From SIG607 sp045533195 (lineage in GTDB: Bacteria; Bacillota; Clostridia; Oscillospirales; Acutalibacteraceae): a stretch of DNA of 64,000 nucleotides. The translations under genes were made by a program, and so were the position numbers. Positions 51,530 to 60,122 of this stretch are shown in pieces; the stretch's first letter is position 1; every line of letters starts with the position of its first letter. The notes beneath the pieces were generated by a model. The model did not search any database. It was not told where the DNA came from and saw nothing but the letters and a program-made list of their open reading frames with translations. The stretch is taken from assembly GCA_045533195.1 (NCBI GenBank), contig JAZSHI010000030.1, forward strand, positions 1 to 64,000, given 5' to 3'.

Positions 51530-53113
51530 ATGGCATATCAGGCTTTATACCGAAAATACCGTCCTACAACCTTTAGTGACGTAGTAGGACAGGACCATAT
51601 TACCGAAACGCTTAAGAACCAGCTTAGCTTAGGTAAAATTTTTCATGCCTATCTTTTTACGGGAACACGCGGAACAGGTAAAACCACCTGCGCCAAAATT
51701 CTTGCCCGTGCCGTTAACTGCCTTTCAACTGAAAACGGTAACCCTTGCGGAAAATGTGCCGCTTGTAAGATTTCCGAAGCAGGCGAAAATACCGATATTG
51801 CCGAAATTGATGCCGCTTCCAACAACGGCGTTGATAATATCAGAGAGCTTCGCGACCAGATAAACTTTGCTCCCGCTTCCTCTAAATACAGGGTTTATAT
51901 TATCGACGAGGTACATATGCTTACCGAATCAGCCTTTAACGCTCTGCTTAAAACCCTTGAAGAGCCCCCTGCTCATATAGTATTTATACTTGCCACCACC
52001 GAGGTTCACAAGCTTCCTGCAACCATTCTTTCCCGTTGTCAGCGTTTTGATTTTCACAGAATTGAAAGCTCGGTTATTGAAGAGCGGTTAAAATTCGTTG
52101 CCGAAAAAGAAGGGCTTACCCTTACCGACGGCGGCGCAAATCTTATTGCCGCAGCCGCAGACGGCGGTATGCGTGATGCCTTAAGCCTTCTTGATATATG
52201 CATATCAAGCGGAGATGTTATTGACGAACAGGTTGTATCAACTGCCTGCGGTATGGCAGGAAAAGAATATTTAATAAAACTTGCCGATGCGGTAAATAAG
52301 CTTGACGTATCAAGCGCCCTTACCCTTCTTGACAGCCTTTATACCGCTTCGGTAGATATGTTAAGACTTCTTAACGAGCTTACCTCTCACTACCGCGACC
52401 TTATGATAGTAAAAACCGTAAAGGGCGATAAAAAGCCTATTATCTGTTCTGCTTCTCATCTTAGAGCCCTTAACGAACAGGCTGAAAAATATTCTCTTAA
52501 GGATATTATGCGTATTCTTCGCATATTAAAGGAAATCTTCCCTTCTATGCAGACGGGAGACAGAAGGCTTCAAATGGAAATGGCTCTTATCCGTCTTTGC
52601 TCAAAGGATGACAGCCTTGCCGATTCAGGCGACCTTTTAAGAAGAATATCTGCTCTGGAGGAAGTGCTTCACGGCGGTGCTGTTGCTAACCTTCCCCTAA
52701 AGGCAACTCCCGTTAAAGAAATTACATCTTCCCCCGCATTAGAGGTTAAAAAAGAAGAAGTAAAGACCGAGGAAGTTCCCGAAAGAAAGATTCCAAACGG
52801 AGAGCTTGACTGTTGGCACGACCTATTAGAAACGGTTTACGAGCTTTGTCCTCCCGCTATGGGTGTGCTTAACGGCTCAAGAGCCTATATTGACGGTGGA
52901 TTTTTGCTTATCGACGCGCCGAATCCCATGTTCCGTTCAATGATAAACAGCAACGAAATTATGAAGGAATCCATTAAAAAAGCCGCAGTAAAGCATCTTG
53001 GCAAATCCTATAGACTGGGGCCCTACAAAAAAACCGAAACCGCACCTCAGGAAAACGATATGTTAGCGGTTATTGCAAATAAATTAAAAGAAATCGAACA
53101 AGGTGGTAACTGA
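51530..53113 (+). CDS. dnaX: DNA polymerase III subunit gamma/tau
   Basis: Clamp-loader ATPase of the replicative polymerase. The 527-residue protein has Walker A GTRGTGKTTCAK, the zinc site CLSTENGNPCGKCAACK, DEVHML (Walker B) and the SRC motif LSRCQRFDF. The start is the ATG at 51530 (MAYQALYRKYRPTTF) behind AAAGGAAGG; the longer in-frame reading would cross the SRP RNA. The RBS of ebfC is in its last codons. The order SRP RNA-dnaX-ebfC-recR is a Firmicute hallmark. Confidence 0.97.
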   Translation: MAYQALYRKYRPTTFSDVVGQDHITETLKNQLSLGKIFHAYLFTGTRGTGKTTCAKILARAVNCLSTENGNPCGKCAACKISEAGENTDIAEIDAASNNGVDNIRELRDQINFAPASSKYRVYIIDEVHMLTESAFNALLKTLEEPPAHIVFILATTEVHKLPATILSRCQRFDFHRIESSVIEERLKFVAEKEGLTLTDGGANLIAAAADGGMRDALSLLDICISSGDVIDEQVVSTACGMAGKEYLIKLADAVNKLDVSSALTLLDSLYTASVDMLRLLNELTSHYRDLMIVKTVKGDKKPIICSASHLRALNEQAEKYSLKDIMRILRILKEIFPSMQTGDRRLQMEMALIRLCSKDDSLADSGDLLRRISALEEVLHGGAVANLPLKATPVKEITSSPALEVKKEEVKTEEVPERKIPNGELDCWHDLLETVYELCPPAMGVLNGSRAYIDGGFLLIDAPNPMFRSMINSNEIMKESIKKAAVKHLGKSYRLGPYKKTETAPQENDMLAVIANKLKEIEQGGN

Positions 53114-53114
53114 T

Positions 53115-53456
53115 ATGAAAGTAAGAATTCCAAATTCCGGCGGACCAAATAATATGAACGCTATGCTCAAGCAGGCTCAAAAAATGCAGGAGGATATGGC
53201 TAATCTTCAGGCTGATTTAGAGCAGAGAGAATATAACGGAACTTCGGGCGGCGGCGCCGTAAACGTTACCGTTGACGGCAAACACAACATAACCAAGCTT
53301 ACAATAAGCCCCGATATTATTGATCCCGATGATGCCGAAATGCTCGAAGACCTTATTACCGTAGCGGTAAATGCCGCTATAAATGAAGCAGCATCCACAG
53401 CAGAAGCCGAAATGGGCGCAATTACCGGCGGACTTAATATCCCCGGAATGTTTTAA
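53115..53456 (+). CDS. ebfC: YbaB/EbfC nucleoid-associated protein
   Basis: A 113-residue YbaB/EbfC DNA-binding protein, identified by its position and by NAMLKQAQKMQEDMANLQADLEQ, the VTVDGKHNITKLTI strand region and the DPDDAEMLEDLI helix. It binds DNA broadly as a dimer. The start is the ATG at 53115 with AAGGTGG ahead, one base after the dnaX stop; the GTG twelve bases upstream overlaps dnaX. recR follows by 5 bp. Confidence 0.95.
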   Translation: MKVRIPNSGGPNNMNAMLKQAQKMQEDMANLQADLEQREYNGTSGGGAVNVTVDGKHNITKLTISPDIIDPDDAEMLEDLITVAVNAAINEAASTAEAEMGAITGGLNIPGMF

Positions 53457-53461
53457 CAGCT

Positions 53462-54061
53462 ATGGCATATAATATTACTTCCCTTACCGACCTTGTGGCG
53501 CAGTTTGAAAAGCTCCCCGGCATCGGTAAAAAAACCGCGCAGCGTCTTGCCTTTCATATTTTAGCTCAACCTCCCGAAAGGGCTCAGAAATTCGCAAATG
53601 CGCTTATTACAGCGAGAGAGAAAATACGTTTTTGCTCCTGCTGTCAGGCGCTCAGTGATACAGATATATGCCCTGTTTGCCAAGATAGCCAACGAGACCA
53701 TTCTACAATATGCGTTGTAGAAGACCCCAAGGATGTTCTTGCCTTTGAAAAAACAAGAGAATACAAAGGTCTTTACCACGTGCTTCACGGCGCCTTTTCG
53801 CCACTTGACGGCGTAGGTCCCGAACAGCTTAAAATCAAAGAGCTTATGGCAAGGCTATCTAATACCGATGTTAAAGAGCTTATTATGGCAACTAATCTTA
53901 CGGTTGAGGGCGAAGCCACAGCAAGCTATATATCCCGTCTTGCAAAGCCGCTGGGAATAAAGGTTACCCGTCTTGCTTACGGAATCCCCGTTGGCGGCGA
54001 CCTTGAATATGCAGACGAAAAAACTCTTACAAGAGCTTTGGAAGGAAGAAATGAAATATAA
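53462..54061 (+). CDS. recR: Recombination protein RecR
   Basis: RecR works with RecO and RecF to load RecA at gapped DNA. The 199-residue protein has the N-terminal helix-hairpin-helix (KLPGIGKKTAQRLA), the four-cysteine zinc finger (CSCCQALSDTDICPVC, about 57-72) and a Toprim domain (VVEDPKDVLAFEKT and following). Its last codon overlaps the next start (TAATG), so the DUF896 gene is coupled to it. Confidence 0.97.
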   Translation: MAYNITSLTDLVAQFEKLPGIGKKTAQRLAFHILAQPPERAQKFANALITAREKIRFCSCCQALSDTDICPVCQDSQRDHSTICVVEDPKDVLAFEKTREYKGLYHVLHGAFSPLDGVGPEQLKIKELMARLSNTDVKELIMATNLTVEGEATASYISRLAKPLGIKVTRLAYGIPVGGDLEYADEKTLTRALEGRNEI

Positions 54062-54267
54062 TGGAACAAAGTAAAATTGACCGTATAAATTTCCTTGCCA
54101 GAAAAAGCAAGGCAGAAGGTCTTACCGAAGAGGAAAAGGCTGAACAGGCAGTACTTAGAAGAGAATATATCGAAGGCTATAAAAGAAGCCTTGAAATTCA
54201 GCTTGGTAACACCACCATTCTGTATCCCGACGGCACAAAGAAAAAGGTAACAAAAAAAACTCCGTAA
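54061..54267 (+). CDS. DUF896-family (YnzC-like) small protein
   Basis: A 68-residue helical protein of the DUF896 family, recognised by KIDRINFLARKSKAEGLT and EEEKAEQAVLRREYI. Bacillus YnzC belongs here and is linked to SOS-period growth control, but its biochemical role is unclear. It overlaps the recR stop (TAATG) and is followed by a strong terminator whose stem starts within its last codons. Confidence 0.88.
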   Translation: MEQSKIDRINFLARKSKAEGLTEEEKAEQAVLRREYIEGYKRSLEIQLGNTTILYPDGTKKKVTKKTP

Positions 54268-54287
54268 GGAGTTTTTTTGTTACCTTT
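54240..54287. terminator. Bidirectional terminator between the recR operon and nadE
   Basis: AAAGGTAACAAAAAAACTCC-type arm, loop GTAA and its complement form a stem of about 20 bp with T runs on both sides. Confidence 0.85.
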
Positions 54288-55011
54288 ATGGTTTAAATGA
54301 CGGCATAAGCTGAAGTTTAAAGAGATTTGCTTTGTGTTTTCTGTCTATTATTTCTTTTTTGGCTTTGTCTTCAATTTCGCCGGTACGGATATATTTATCA
54401 AGTTCGGCATAGGTAAAGCCTAAATTTTCTTCATCGGTTTTACCGCAAAGCCCGTCTATAGGCACCTTATCTACAAGAACATCGGGAAGTCCTAAAACTC
54501 TGCCTATTTCCTTAACCTCGGTGACGGTAAGATTACACATAGGGGAAAAATCGCCTGCGGCATCGCCATAGCGTGTGGAATAGCCCACCCAGTCCTCCGA
54601 AAGATTACAGGTATTAACCACTCTGCCGTTAAAGGACTGACTGACTGCATAAAGGGTTGTCATACGGATACGGGGAGAAATATTTATTTTGGTCTGTTCG
54701 CTTACCTCTATTTTTGAGGAAATTTCATTCATAAGTGCATTAAAGGTGTCTTCAATATTTATTTCAATTCGCTTTATTCCCAAATGGTCGCATAAAAGAT
54801 ATGCCATATCAATGTCAAACTGCTTACCCTTAGGCATAAGCACACCTATAACTCTGTCTTTGCCGAGAGCTTCCACGCAAAGAGCGGCGGCAACAGAGCT
54901 GTCCTTTCCGCCTGAAATACCTATTACGGCATTACAGCCCTTTCCGTTTTCTTCAAAAAATTCTCTTATCCACTGAACACATTTATCTTTAATTTTTAAA
55001 GCATCAAACAT
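54286..55011 (-). CDS. nadE: NAD+ synthase, ammonia-dependent
   Basis: NadE amidates nicotinate adenine dinucleotide to NAD+ with ATP. The 241-residue protein has the PP-loop motif GISGGKDSS near residues 31-39 and the family block GDAAGDFSPMCNLTVTEV. It has no N-terminal glutaminase domain, so ammonia is the nitrogen source. The start is the ATG at 55011 with GAGGTG upstream. It lies alone, next to the inverted-repeat element carrying the DUF559 gene. Confidence 0.95.
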   Translation of the reverse strand: MFDALKIKDKCVQWIREFFEENGKGCNAVIGISGGKDSSVAAALCVEALGKDRVIGVLMPKGKQFDIDMAYLLCDHLGIKRIEINIEDTFNALMNEISSKIEVSEQTKINISPRIRMTTLYAVSQSFNGRVVNTCNLSEDWVGYSTRYGDAAGDFSPMCNLTVTEVKEIGRVLGLPDVLVDKVPIDGLCGKTDEENLGFTYAELDKYIRTGEIEDKAKKEIIDRKHKANLFKLQLMPSFKP

Positions 55012-55029
55012 AACCACACCTCTTATTTT

Positions 55030-55560
55030 ATTATATGCTTGTGTTAAATTGGGGACAAATTATCCTGTGGCTCCCTCTGACGAGGGAGCTGGATTTTGCG
55101 AAGCAAAAGACTGAGGGAGAGAATTTTTAACAGATAAATCTATATATTCGCATACACCGCTAAAATTACGGTCAATATCTAAATTACAAATTTTTAAAAC
55201 CGTTAAATTCATACTCTCTAACTCTTTTGTACGGACTTCATCCTTTTCTGTTTGTTTGGCAGTATAATGTCCGCCACCGTCAAGCTCAACTACAAGTCTT
55301 GCCTTTGCACAATAAAAATCCGCTATGTAATTTCCAATAGCTTTTTGTCTTTGAAACCTTGTAGGGTAATATCTTAAAAACTCATACCAAAGTTTTCGTT
55401 CCCAAGGTGTCATATTTTTTCTTAAAGTTTTTGCAAGAGGGATATTTGCTTTATTATATTCTTTCATATTCTCTCCCTCCGTCAAAACTAAAGTTTTGCC
55501 ACCTCCCTCGTCAGAGTGAGGCGAAGGCTGTAACTTGTGGAAATGATTTTCACAAGTTGA
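55030..55560. mobile_element. Inverted-repeat element with DUF559 endonuclease cargo
   Basis: Two copies of one repeat unit lie in opposite directions around the DUF559 gene. The left copy (55066-55122) reads CTCCCTCTGACGAGGGAG, then a GATTTTGC/GCAAAA hairpin, then ACTGAGGGAGAGA. The right copy (55530-55469, complement) reads the same way with a CAAAACT/AGTTTTG hairpin and ACGGAGGGAGAGA. An extra AACTTGTG/CACAAGTT stem sits at 55532-55558. The left copy encodes the last 20 or so residues of the gene and the right copy supplies its RBS (GGGAGAGA then ATATG), so the repeats and gene form one unit. No transposase is present. Confidence 0.7.
55060..55467 (-). CDS. DUF559 (Vsr/endonuclease-like) protein
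   Basis: A 135-residue protein of the DUF559 restriction-endonuclease-like fold related to Vsr. Visible features are the N-terminal RKNMTPWERKLWYEFL, FQRQKAIGNYIADFYC with the metal-site aspartate, and LVVELDGGGHY with the second acidic residue and histidine. The C-terminal tail (SLPQSFASQNPAPSSEGATG) is encoded by the flanking repeat, not by the family domain. The start is the ATG at 55467 directly after the repeat. Genes of this type recur in gut clostridia, often with such repeats; the biological role is unknown. Confidence 0.85.
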   Translation of the reverse strand: MKEYNKANIPLAKTLRKNMTPWERKLWYEFLRYYPTRFQRQKAIGNYIADFYCAKARLVVELDGGGHYTAKQTEKDEVRTKELESMNLTVLKICNLDIDRNFSGVCEYIDLSVKNSLPQSFASQNPAPSSEGATG

Positions 55561-55702
55561 ATTTTCTGCATAACAACAAGCTGTTTCTTATTTTTAATAT
55601 AACATTTTTGGCTGATATTATCAAGTTATATTTGCAAATAGAGTTATCTCGTAAATTAGGGATAACTCTTTTTTAGCAGAATATCAAGAAGCAGGATAAG
55701 TG

Positions 55703-55875
55703 TTATTTATAAATAATATTTCCTTGACATTCAACGTTACCTTCTATTGTCTTGCACTCTACGCTACCGCCACAGTTAACATCTCCTTTAATGTTATCGC
55801 CGCAAGCAACATTATCACCACAGTTTACAGCACCGTTTATTTCACCTATTTTTTCTGCAAAAAACTTTTTCTTGT
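55703..55875 (-). pseudogene. C-terminal remnant of a Cys-rich beta-solenoid (bactofilin-like) protein
   Basis: The minus strand encodes FFAEKIGEINGAVNCGDNV, then ACGDNIKGDVNCGG and SVECKTIEGNVECQGNIIYK, ending at TAA 55703-55705. The GDVxCGGSVxC periodicity is that of bactofilin-like or polymer-forming solenoids. No start codon or RBS lies in frame upstream, so only the end of a gene remains. The rest of the 55486-55932 gap is the right repeat copy and a promoter for the next gene. Confidence 0.55.
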
Positions 55876-55885
55876 AAATAAACCC

Positions 55886-55915
55886 TGTTTTATGGTAAAA
55901 TGTTAAAGATAAATT
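55886..55915 (+). promoter_or_regulatory. Probable promoter of the PlsC/GltS genes
   Basis: TTGTAA and TAAAAT lie 18 bp apart just upstream of the start at 55933. The -10 is moderate, and the exact bases are approximate. Confidence 0.5.
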
Positions 55916-55932
55916 GCAAAAGGGGATGCTTT

Positions 55933-57147
55933 ATGAAAAAAAAGAAACGCAAATGGCTTAGGTTCCGTCATAAAGTTATACGGAACGTTGCCTATTATAT
56001 ACTTTATCCTTATGCAAAGCTAAAATACAATATAAAAATACATAAATTCAAAGAGCAGGAAAAGCGTCCGTATCTTATCTTACTTAACCATCAAACTCCC
56101 TTTGACCAGTTTTTTGTAGGAATGTCCTTTAAGGGCCCTATTTACTATCTTGCTACCGAAGATATTTTCTCAATGGGATTTTTGTCAAAGCTTATAAAAT
56201 ATGCAGTTGCTCCCATTCCCATAAAAAAGCAGACCACCGATGCTTCGGCGGTTATGAACTGCATAAGAATTACCCGCGAGGGCGGCACTATCGCCATTGC
56301 GCCCGAGGGCAACCGTACCTACAGCGGCAAAACAGAGTATATGAATCCCGCTATTGCTCCGCTTGCCCGAAAATTAGGTCTTCCCATACTTCTCTACAGA
56401 ATAGAGGGTGGATACGGCGCAGAGCCCCGTTGGACCGACAAGGTAAGAAAAGGCAAAATGGAAGGCTTTGTAAGTGAGGTTATTCCCCCTGAGGAATATA
56501 AGGAGCTTACTAACGACGAATTAATGGAAAGAATACAAAAAGGTCTTTACGTAAACGAAGCGAAAAAAGACGATATATTCAAATCCAAAAGACGCGCCGA
56601 ATACCTTGAACGCGCAATTTACGTTTGTCCTTTCTGTAAATTAAGCAAATTCGAAAGCAATAAAAACGAAATAACCTGTAAAGGCTGTAATAAAACCGTA
56701 CTTTACGGTGAAGATAAAACCCTTTCGGGAAAAGACTTCGACCTACCCTTTACCTTCGTTAACGATTGGTACGAATATCAAAAGGACTTTATAAACAGTC
56801 TTGACCTTACCCCGTTTTATGACAAACCGATGTATGAAGATATATCCGAGCTTCGTCAGGTTATAGTATATAAAAAGAAACTGCTTTTAAGAAAGACTGC
56901 AAACTTAAAGCTTTACGGGGGAAAAATAGCAATAGACGAGGGAAAAGAAAACGCGCTTATTCTCCCCTTTGATGATATAAGCGCTATTTCCGTTCTCGGA
57001 AGAAATAAATTAAACGTTTATATTGATGATAAAATTTATCAGTTTAAGGGTGATAAGCGTTTTAATGCCCTTAAATACGTAAATATTTATTTCCGTTATA
57101 AAAATATATTAAGAGGTGACCAAGATGGAAAATTTTTGGGACTTTAA
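55933..57147 (+). CDS. PlsC-like acyltransferase with C-terminal zinc ribbon and PH-like end
   Basis: A 404-residue protein. The N-terminal half is a PlsC-type acyltransferase with NHQTPFDQ (NHxxxxD) near residue 52 and APEGNRTYSG in place of FPEGTR. Residues 228-260 form a zinc ribbon (CPFCKLSKFESN and CKGCNK), and the C-terminal region (about 300-404) is beta-rich, like a PH-type or SHOCT-like membrane module. The combination is longer than a plain PlsC (200-250 residues). The start is the ATG at 55933 behind AAAAGGGGATG. It overlaps the GltS gene by 23 bp, so both are cotranscribed. Confidence 0.85.
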   Translation: MKKKKRKWLRFRHKVIRNVAYYILYPYAKLKYNIKIHKFKEQEKRPYLILLNHQTPFDQFFVGMSFKGPIYYLATEDIFSMGFLSKLIKYAVAPIPIKKQTTDASAVMNCIRITREGGTIAIAPEGNRTYSGKTEYMNPAIAPLARKLGLPILLYRIEGGYGAEPRWTDKVRKGKMEGFVSEVIPPEEYKELTNDELMERIQKGLYVNEAKKDDIFKSKRRAEYLERAIYVCPFCKLSKFESNKNEITCKGCNKTVLYGEDKTLSGKDFDLPFTFVNDWYEYQKDFINSLDLTPFYDKPMYEDISELRQVIVYKKKLLLRKTANLKLYGGKIAIDEGKENALILPFDDISAISVLGRNKLNVYIDDKIYQFKGDKRFNALKYVNIYFRYKNILRGDQDGKFLGL

Positions 57148-58510
57148 GGTTTGGGGATTTTTCAGCGTAATAGCCGTACTGCTGATGAGTCTGCTTATAG
57201 CAAACGTATTAAAAAAATCCTTTAAATTTTTGAAAGTATCGCTTATTCCTACCTCCGTTTTAGGAGGCGCGATTTTAATAATCGTTGCAGGTGTTTATAA
57301 GTGGATTACAGGCGATATTATGTTCGATACCGCGTTTTTCGGCGGTAACGGAACGGCAATGCTTGAGCTTATAACCTATCACACCTTAGCGCTGGGCTTT
57401 GTTGCTTCTGCCTTTAAATCATCAAAAGGAAAGCTTAACAAAAAGCGCACAACCGAAATTTTCAACACAGGCGTAAATACCGTTTCCACCTATCTTTTAC
57501 AGGCGGTCTGCGGTTTGGTAATATCTCTTATTGCCGCATATTTTGTTAAAGATTTCTTTGCCGCAGCAGGCGTACTTCTTCCCTTCGGATACGGTCAGGG
57601 CACAGGACAAGCTCTTAACTACGGCACCATTTACGAAGGAATGGGATTTGTAGGCGGAAAGAGCTTCGGATTAACTATAGCGGCATTAGGCTTTATATCT
57701 GCCAGTATCGGCGGTGTAATTCATCTTAATATACTTAGAAAAAAGGGTAAAATCGGCAATTCCAACTACGAAGAAGGCAAAATTTCTTCGGAACAGATTC
57801 AGTCCGAAAACGAAATTCCAATGCAGGAAAGCATTGATAAGTTAACCATTCAGATGGCTCTTATCTGCCTTGCATATATGCTCGCTTACGTATTTATGAT
57901 ATTACTCGCAAAGCTTCTCCCCGGTATGAAGGCTGTTATTTACGGCTTCAATTTCCTTTTAGGTGTAATTAGCGCAACACTTGTCAAGACCGTTATGAAT
58001 TTCCTTAAAAAGAAAAAGGTAATAAAAAAGGAATATGTCAACGACTTCCTTATGACAAGAGTAAGTAATTTCTTCTTTGACATAATGGTGGTTGCCGGTA
58101 TAGCCGCTATACGTCTGGGTGTTCTAAAGGACTATTGGGGCATAATTCTTATTATGGGATTTGTAGGTCTTTCTATAACCTATCTTTACAATCTGCTTAC
58201 TGCAAGAACGCTCTTTAAGGACTACAGCGAAGAGCAGTTCCTTACAACCTTCGGTATGCTTACCGGCACCGCAAGTACGGGTATAATTTTACTTCGTGAA
58301 ATCGACGGTGACTTTAAAACCCCCGCCGCAGACAATCTTGTTTATCAGAACTTCCCCGCTATTGTATTCGGCTTCCCGTTGATGCTTCTTGCCACCCTTG
58401 CTCCGAGTAAGCCCTATTTAACCCTTATAATTTTAGTGCTTTTCTTCTTGGTAATGAACCTGATTCTCTTCAGAAGCTTTATATTCAGAAGGAAAAACAA
58501 AAAGAAATAA
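57125..58510 (+). CDS. Sodium/glutamate symporter family (GltS-like)
   Basis: A 461-residue permease with about twelve helices, matching the GltS family: the re-entrant-loop segments LPFGYGQGTGQALNYG and the later TFGMLTGTASTGIILLR. GltS proteins import glutamate with sodium; the exact substrate here is unproven. The start is the ATG at 57125 with AGAGGTGACC ahead, inside the end of the acyltransferase gene. A terminator follows at 58518. Confidence 0.88.
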   Translation: MENFWDFKVWGFFSVIAVLLMSLLIANVLKKSFKFLKVSLIPTSVLGGAILIIVAGVYKWITGDIMFDTAFFGGNGTAMLELITYHTLALGFVASAFKSSKGKLNKKRTTEIFNTGVNTVSTYLLQAVCGLVISLIAAYFVKDFFAAAGVLLPFGYGQGTGQALNYGTIYEGMGFVGGKSFGLTIAALGFISASIGGVIHLNILRKKGKIGNSNYEEGKISSEQIQSENEIPMQESIDKLTIQMALICLAYMLAYVFMILLAKLLPGMKAVIYGFNFLLGVISATLVKTVMNFLKKKKVIKKEYVNDFLMTRVSNFFFDIMVVAGIAAIRLGVLKDYWGIILIMGFVGLSITYLYNLLTARTLFKDYSEEQFLTTFGMLTGTASTGIILLREIDGDFKTPAADNLVYQNFPAIVFGFPLMLLATLAPSKPYLTLIILVLFFLVMNLILFRSFIFRRKNKKK

Positions 58511-58517
58511 TAAAACA

Positions 58518-58553
58518 AAAAGTGTGTATCAACGTAAGATACACACTTTTTAT
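58518..58553. terminator. Terminator after the GltS-like gene
   Basis: AAAAAGTGTGTATC, loop AACGTAA, GATACACACTTTTT: a 14-bp stem with T runs, also close to the end of the convergent transposase remnant. Confidence 0.85.
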
Positions 58554-58900
58554 TTTGAGTAATAACAGTCCTCAACCCACTTTTGCTCATTTGTGTCTAT
58601 ATAATTCCATATTTTCAAATAATCGTATTTATCACGTATTATATGGTCATAGAAAGAGCGTTGCCAAACGTTGTTTTCATACCCATTTTTATGAATATCG
58701 CGGGAAACGTTCATCTTTAAATATCCGATTGCCTTCGATATTAACGAACGCTTATGTAGGGGCGATTCACGAATCGCCCCTACGATAATATCTGAAAATA
58801 ATTTCTTGTGCTGATTAGTATATATTGTAATAAAATATACGCCTTCGGTATTGTAATCATAACCCTTTAATCTTATTTGTTTTCTTTTTGGTAAATCCAT
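58550..58900 (-). pseudogene. REP-associated (RAYT/IS200-like) transposase with internal deletion
   Basis: The N-terminus (MDLPKRKQIRLKGYDYNTEGVYFITI) and C-terminus (SLISKAIGYLKMN, WQRSFYDHIIRDKYDYLKIWNYID) are those of a REP-associated tyrosine transposase, including the catalytic tyrosine in RSFYDH. The middle, with the HxH metal motif (PNHIHL in intact copies), is gone. At the junction sits a 28-bp palindrome (58756-58783) that encodes VGAIRESP. Only 117 codons remain where about 180 are usual, so the enzyme cannot work. Confidence 0.8.
58756..58783. repeat. REP-type palindrome inside the transposase remnant
   Basis: GTAGGGGCGATTC, AC, GAATCGCCCCTAC: 13-bp perfect arms. This is the kind of hairpin that RAYT enzymes act on. 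It sits exactly at the deletion junction. Confidence 0.8.
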
Positions 58901-58947
58901 TTTAATCACCAACAACATATTACCACACAAAAGACATTATTTCAACG

Positions 58948-58972
58948 AAAAGGAGCGGCTAACGCCTCTCCT
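58948..58972. repeat. Short GC-rich hairpin
   Basis: AAGGAGCGGC, TAAC, GCCTCTCCTT (arms pair with one mismatch) just before the MFS remnant; it is probably another REP-like hairpin. Confidence 0.5.
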
Positions 58973-58976
58973 TGTT

Positions 58977-59261
58977 ATGTTTTTTATAGTTCCAAAAGAT
59001 TTTTGTGCAGACGTTTTCGCTATGGTAACGGGTGTTATCTGGGCAATTGCGGGAGACATCGGCGGCAGAGCCTTTTCTTCAACTGTAGTCGGAGTATTCG
59101 ACTGGGCGGTTTATATGGGCGCCGCAGTTCAGGCTATGATTTTCGGTTTTGTCAAAGAAAAATTCGGTTGGAGCTCTATATTTATAATAATAGCCGTTCT
59201 CTACATAATACTTCTCGCACTTACCTTAATCGCAAGAAAAATGAAAACCAAAAAGGTTTAA
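58977..59261 (+). pseudogene. C-terminal fragment of an MFS transporter
   Basis: About 94 residues with three membrane helices, beginning FIVPKDFCADVFAMVTG and ending in a basic tail. It matches the last part of an organophosphate-antiporter-type MFS permease (segment IWAIAGDIGGRAFSSTVVGV and helix 11-12). The first nine or so helices are missing and no RBS is seen, so it is a remnant lying next to the REP hairpins. Confidence 0.7.
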
Positions 59262-59321
59262 AGAGCTAAAAAAATATATATCGAAATCTCTCAAACAGTT
59301 GCTTAATACTTAAATTCAAAT

Positions 59322-59352
59322 AAAAATCGGAGTTTTCACTCCGATTTTTATC
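59322..59352 (-). terminator. Terminator after the 167-residue protein gene
   Basis: AAAAATCGGAGT and ACTCCGATTTTT form a 12-bp stem downstream of the minus-strand gene ending at 59398. Confidence 0.75.
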
Positions 59353-59397
59353 TTTTAGAGAAGCCTTAAACAGAACCGTCAACTTGGTTACCTGTTT

Positions 59398-59901
59398 TCA
59401 ACAGCGATACTTAAAAATGAAATATAATATCCAAGATGTAACGGAAAGTATCGAGAAGATAATCAACAAAATCTCAGGTACTGAAATTTTACTAACAGGC
59501 GCTCTTTCTTCTTCGCCTAATTTCACAAATTCAAATATTTCTAAACATTCCTCAAAATTCGAGGTTATTTCCAAATCATACCATACATCAGGGACAATGC
59601 CTAAATTATTTTCGCGCATATAGTTTTTAAGCAATCTTTTAGTATATGGATTTATGGAAAACCATCCACCTGTTCCATTGCCTTCAAAATCTGCAGGTTC
59701 TCGATCAAGTTGATACCATTTAATTGGTTCATCTAAATATCGGGCATCGAAAGCAGCCGGATAGAGATTGATTTGCAAAACAAAATACTTTATAACGGGA
59801 ACTTTATCCCATCTTATTTGGCTTCCTACATTGATTAAAATCACAACAGTCAATAAGCCACTTAAAATCATAGAAAAAATAAATGTTAGTTTTTTTGTCA
59901 T
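59398..59901 (-). CDS. Hypothetical protein with two membrane helices
   Basis: A 167-residue protein: a membrane helix at 4-24, an extracellular loop of about 110 residues (with many aromatic and charged residues and no cysteine except near the end), then a second helix at about 143-165 and a short tail (KYRC). I do not recognise a family. It is isolated, flanked by a terminator on one side and the EamA gene terminator on the other. Confidence 0.6.
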   Translation of the reverse strand: MTKKLTFIFSMILSGLLTVVILINVGSQIRWDKVPVIKYFVLQINLYPAAFDARYLDEPIKWYQLDREPADFEGNGTGGWFSINPYTKRLLKNYMRENNLGIVPDVWYDLEITSNFEECLEIFEFVKLGEEERAPVSKISVPEILLIIFSILSVTSWILYFIFKYRC

Positions 59902-60044
59902 AATAATATTCCTTCTCGAACCGTTCCCTTTTTGTTATTATATCATAGTTATTTTTGGCTTTCAATATTTCATTTTTTAACTCCTTCTATATATATAAAC
60001 GAAATGAAACGGCAAAATGTGACAAAGAATTTTAAAAAAATAAA

Positions 60045-60085
60045 AAAATCAGCAGTTTTCACAAATGAAAATTGCTGATTTTGTT
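60045..60085 (-). terminator. Terminator of the second DMT permease gene
   Basis: AAATCAGCAGTTTTC and GAAAATTGCTGATTT pair over about 14 bp with a T-rich tail on the minus strand. Confidence 0.75.
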
Positions 60086-60122
60086 AGTTATCACACACAT
60101 CATATGCTTCTCTATGGACCAA

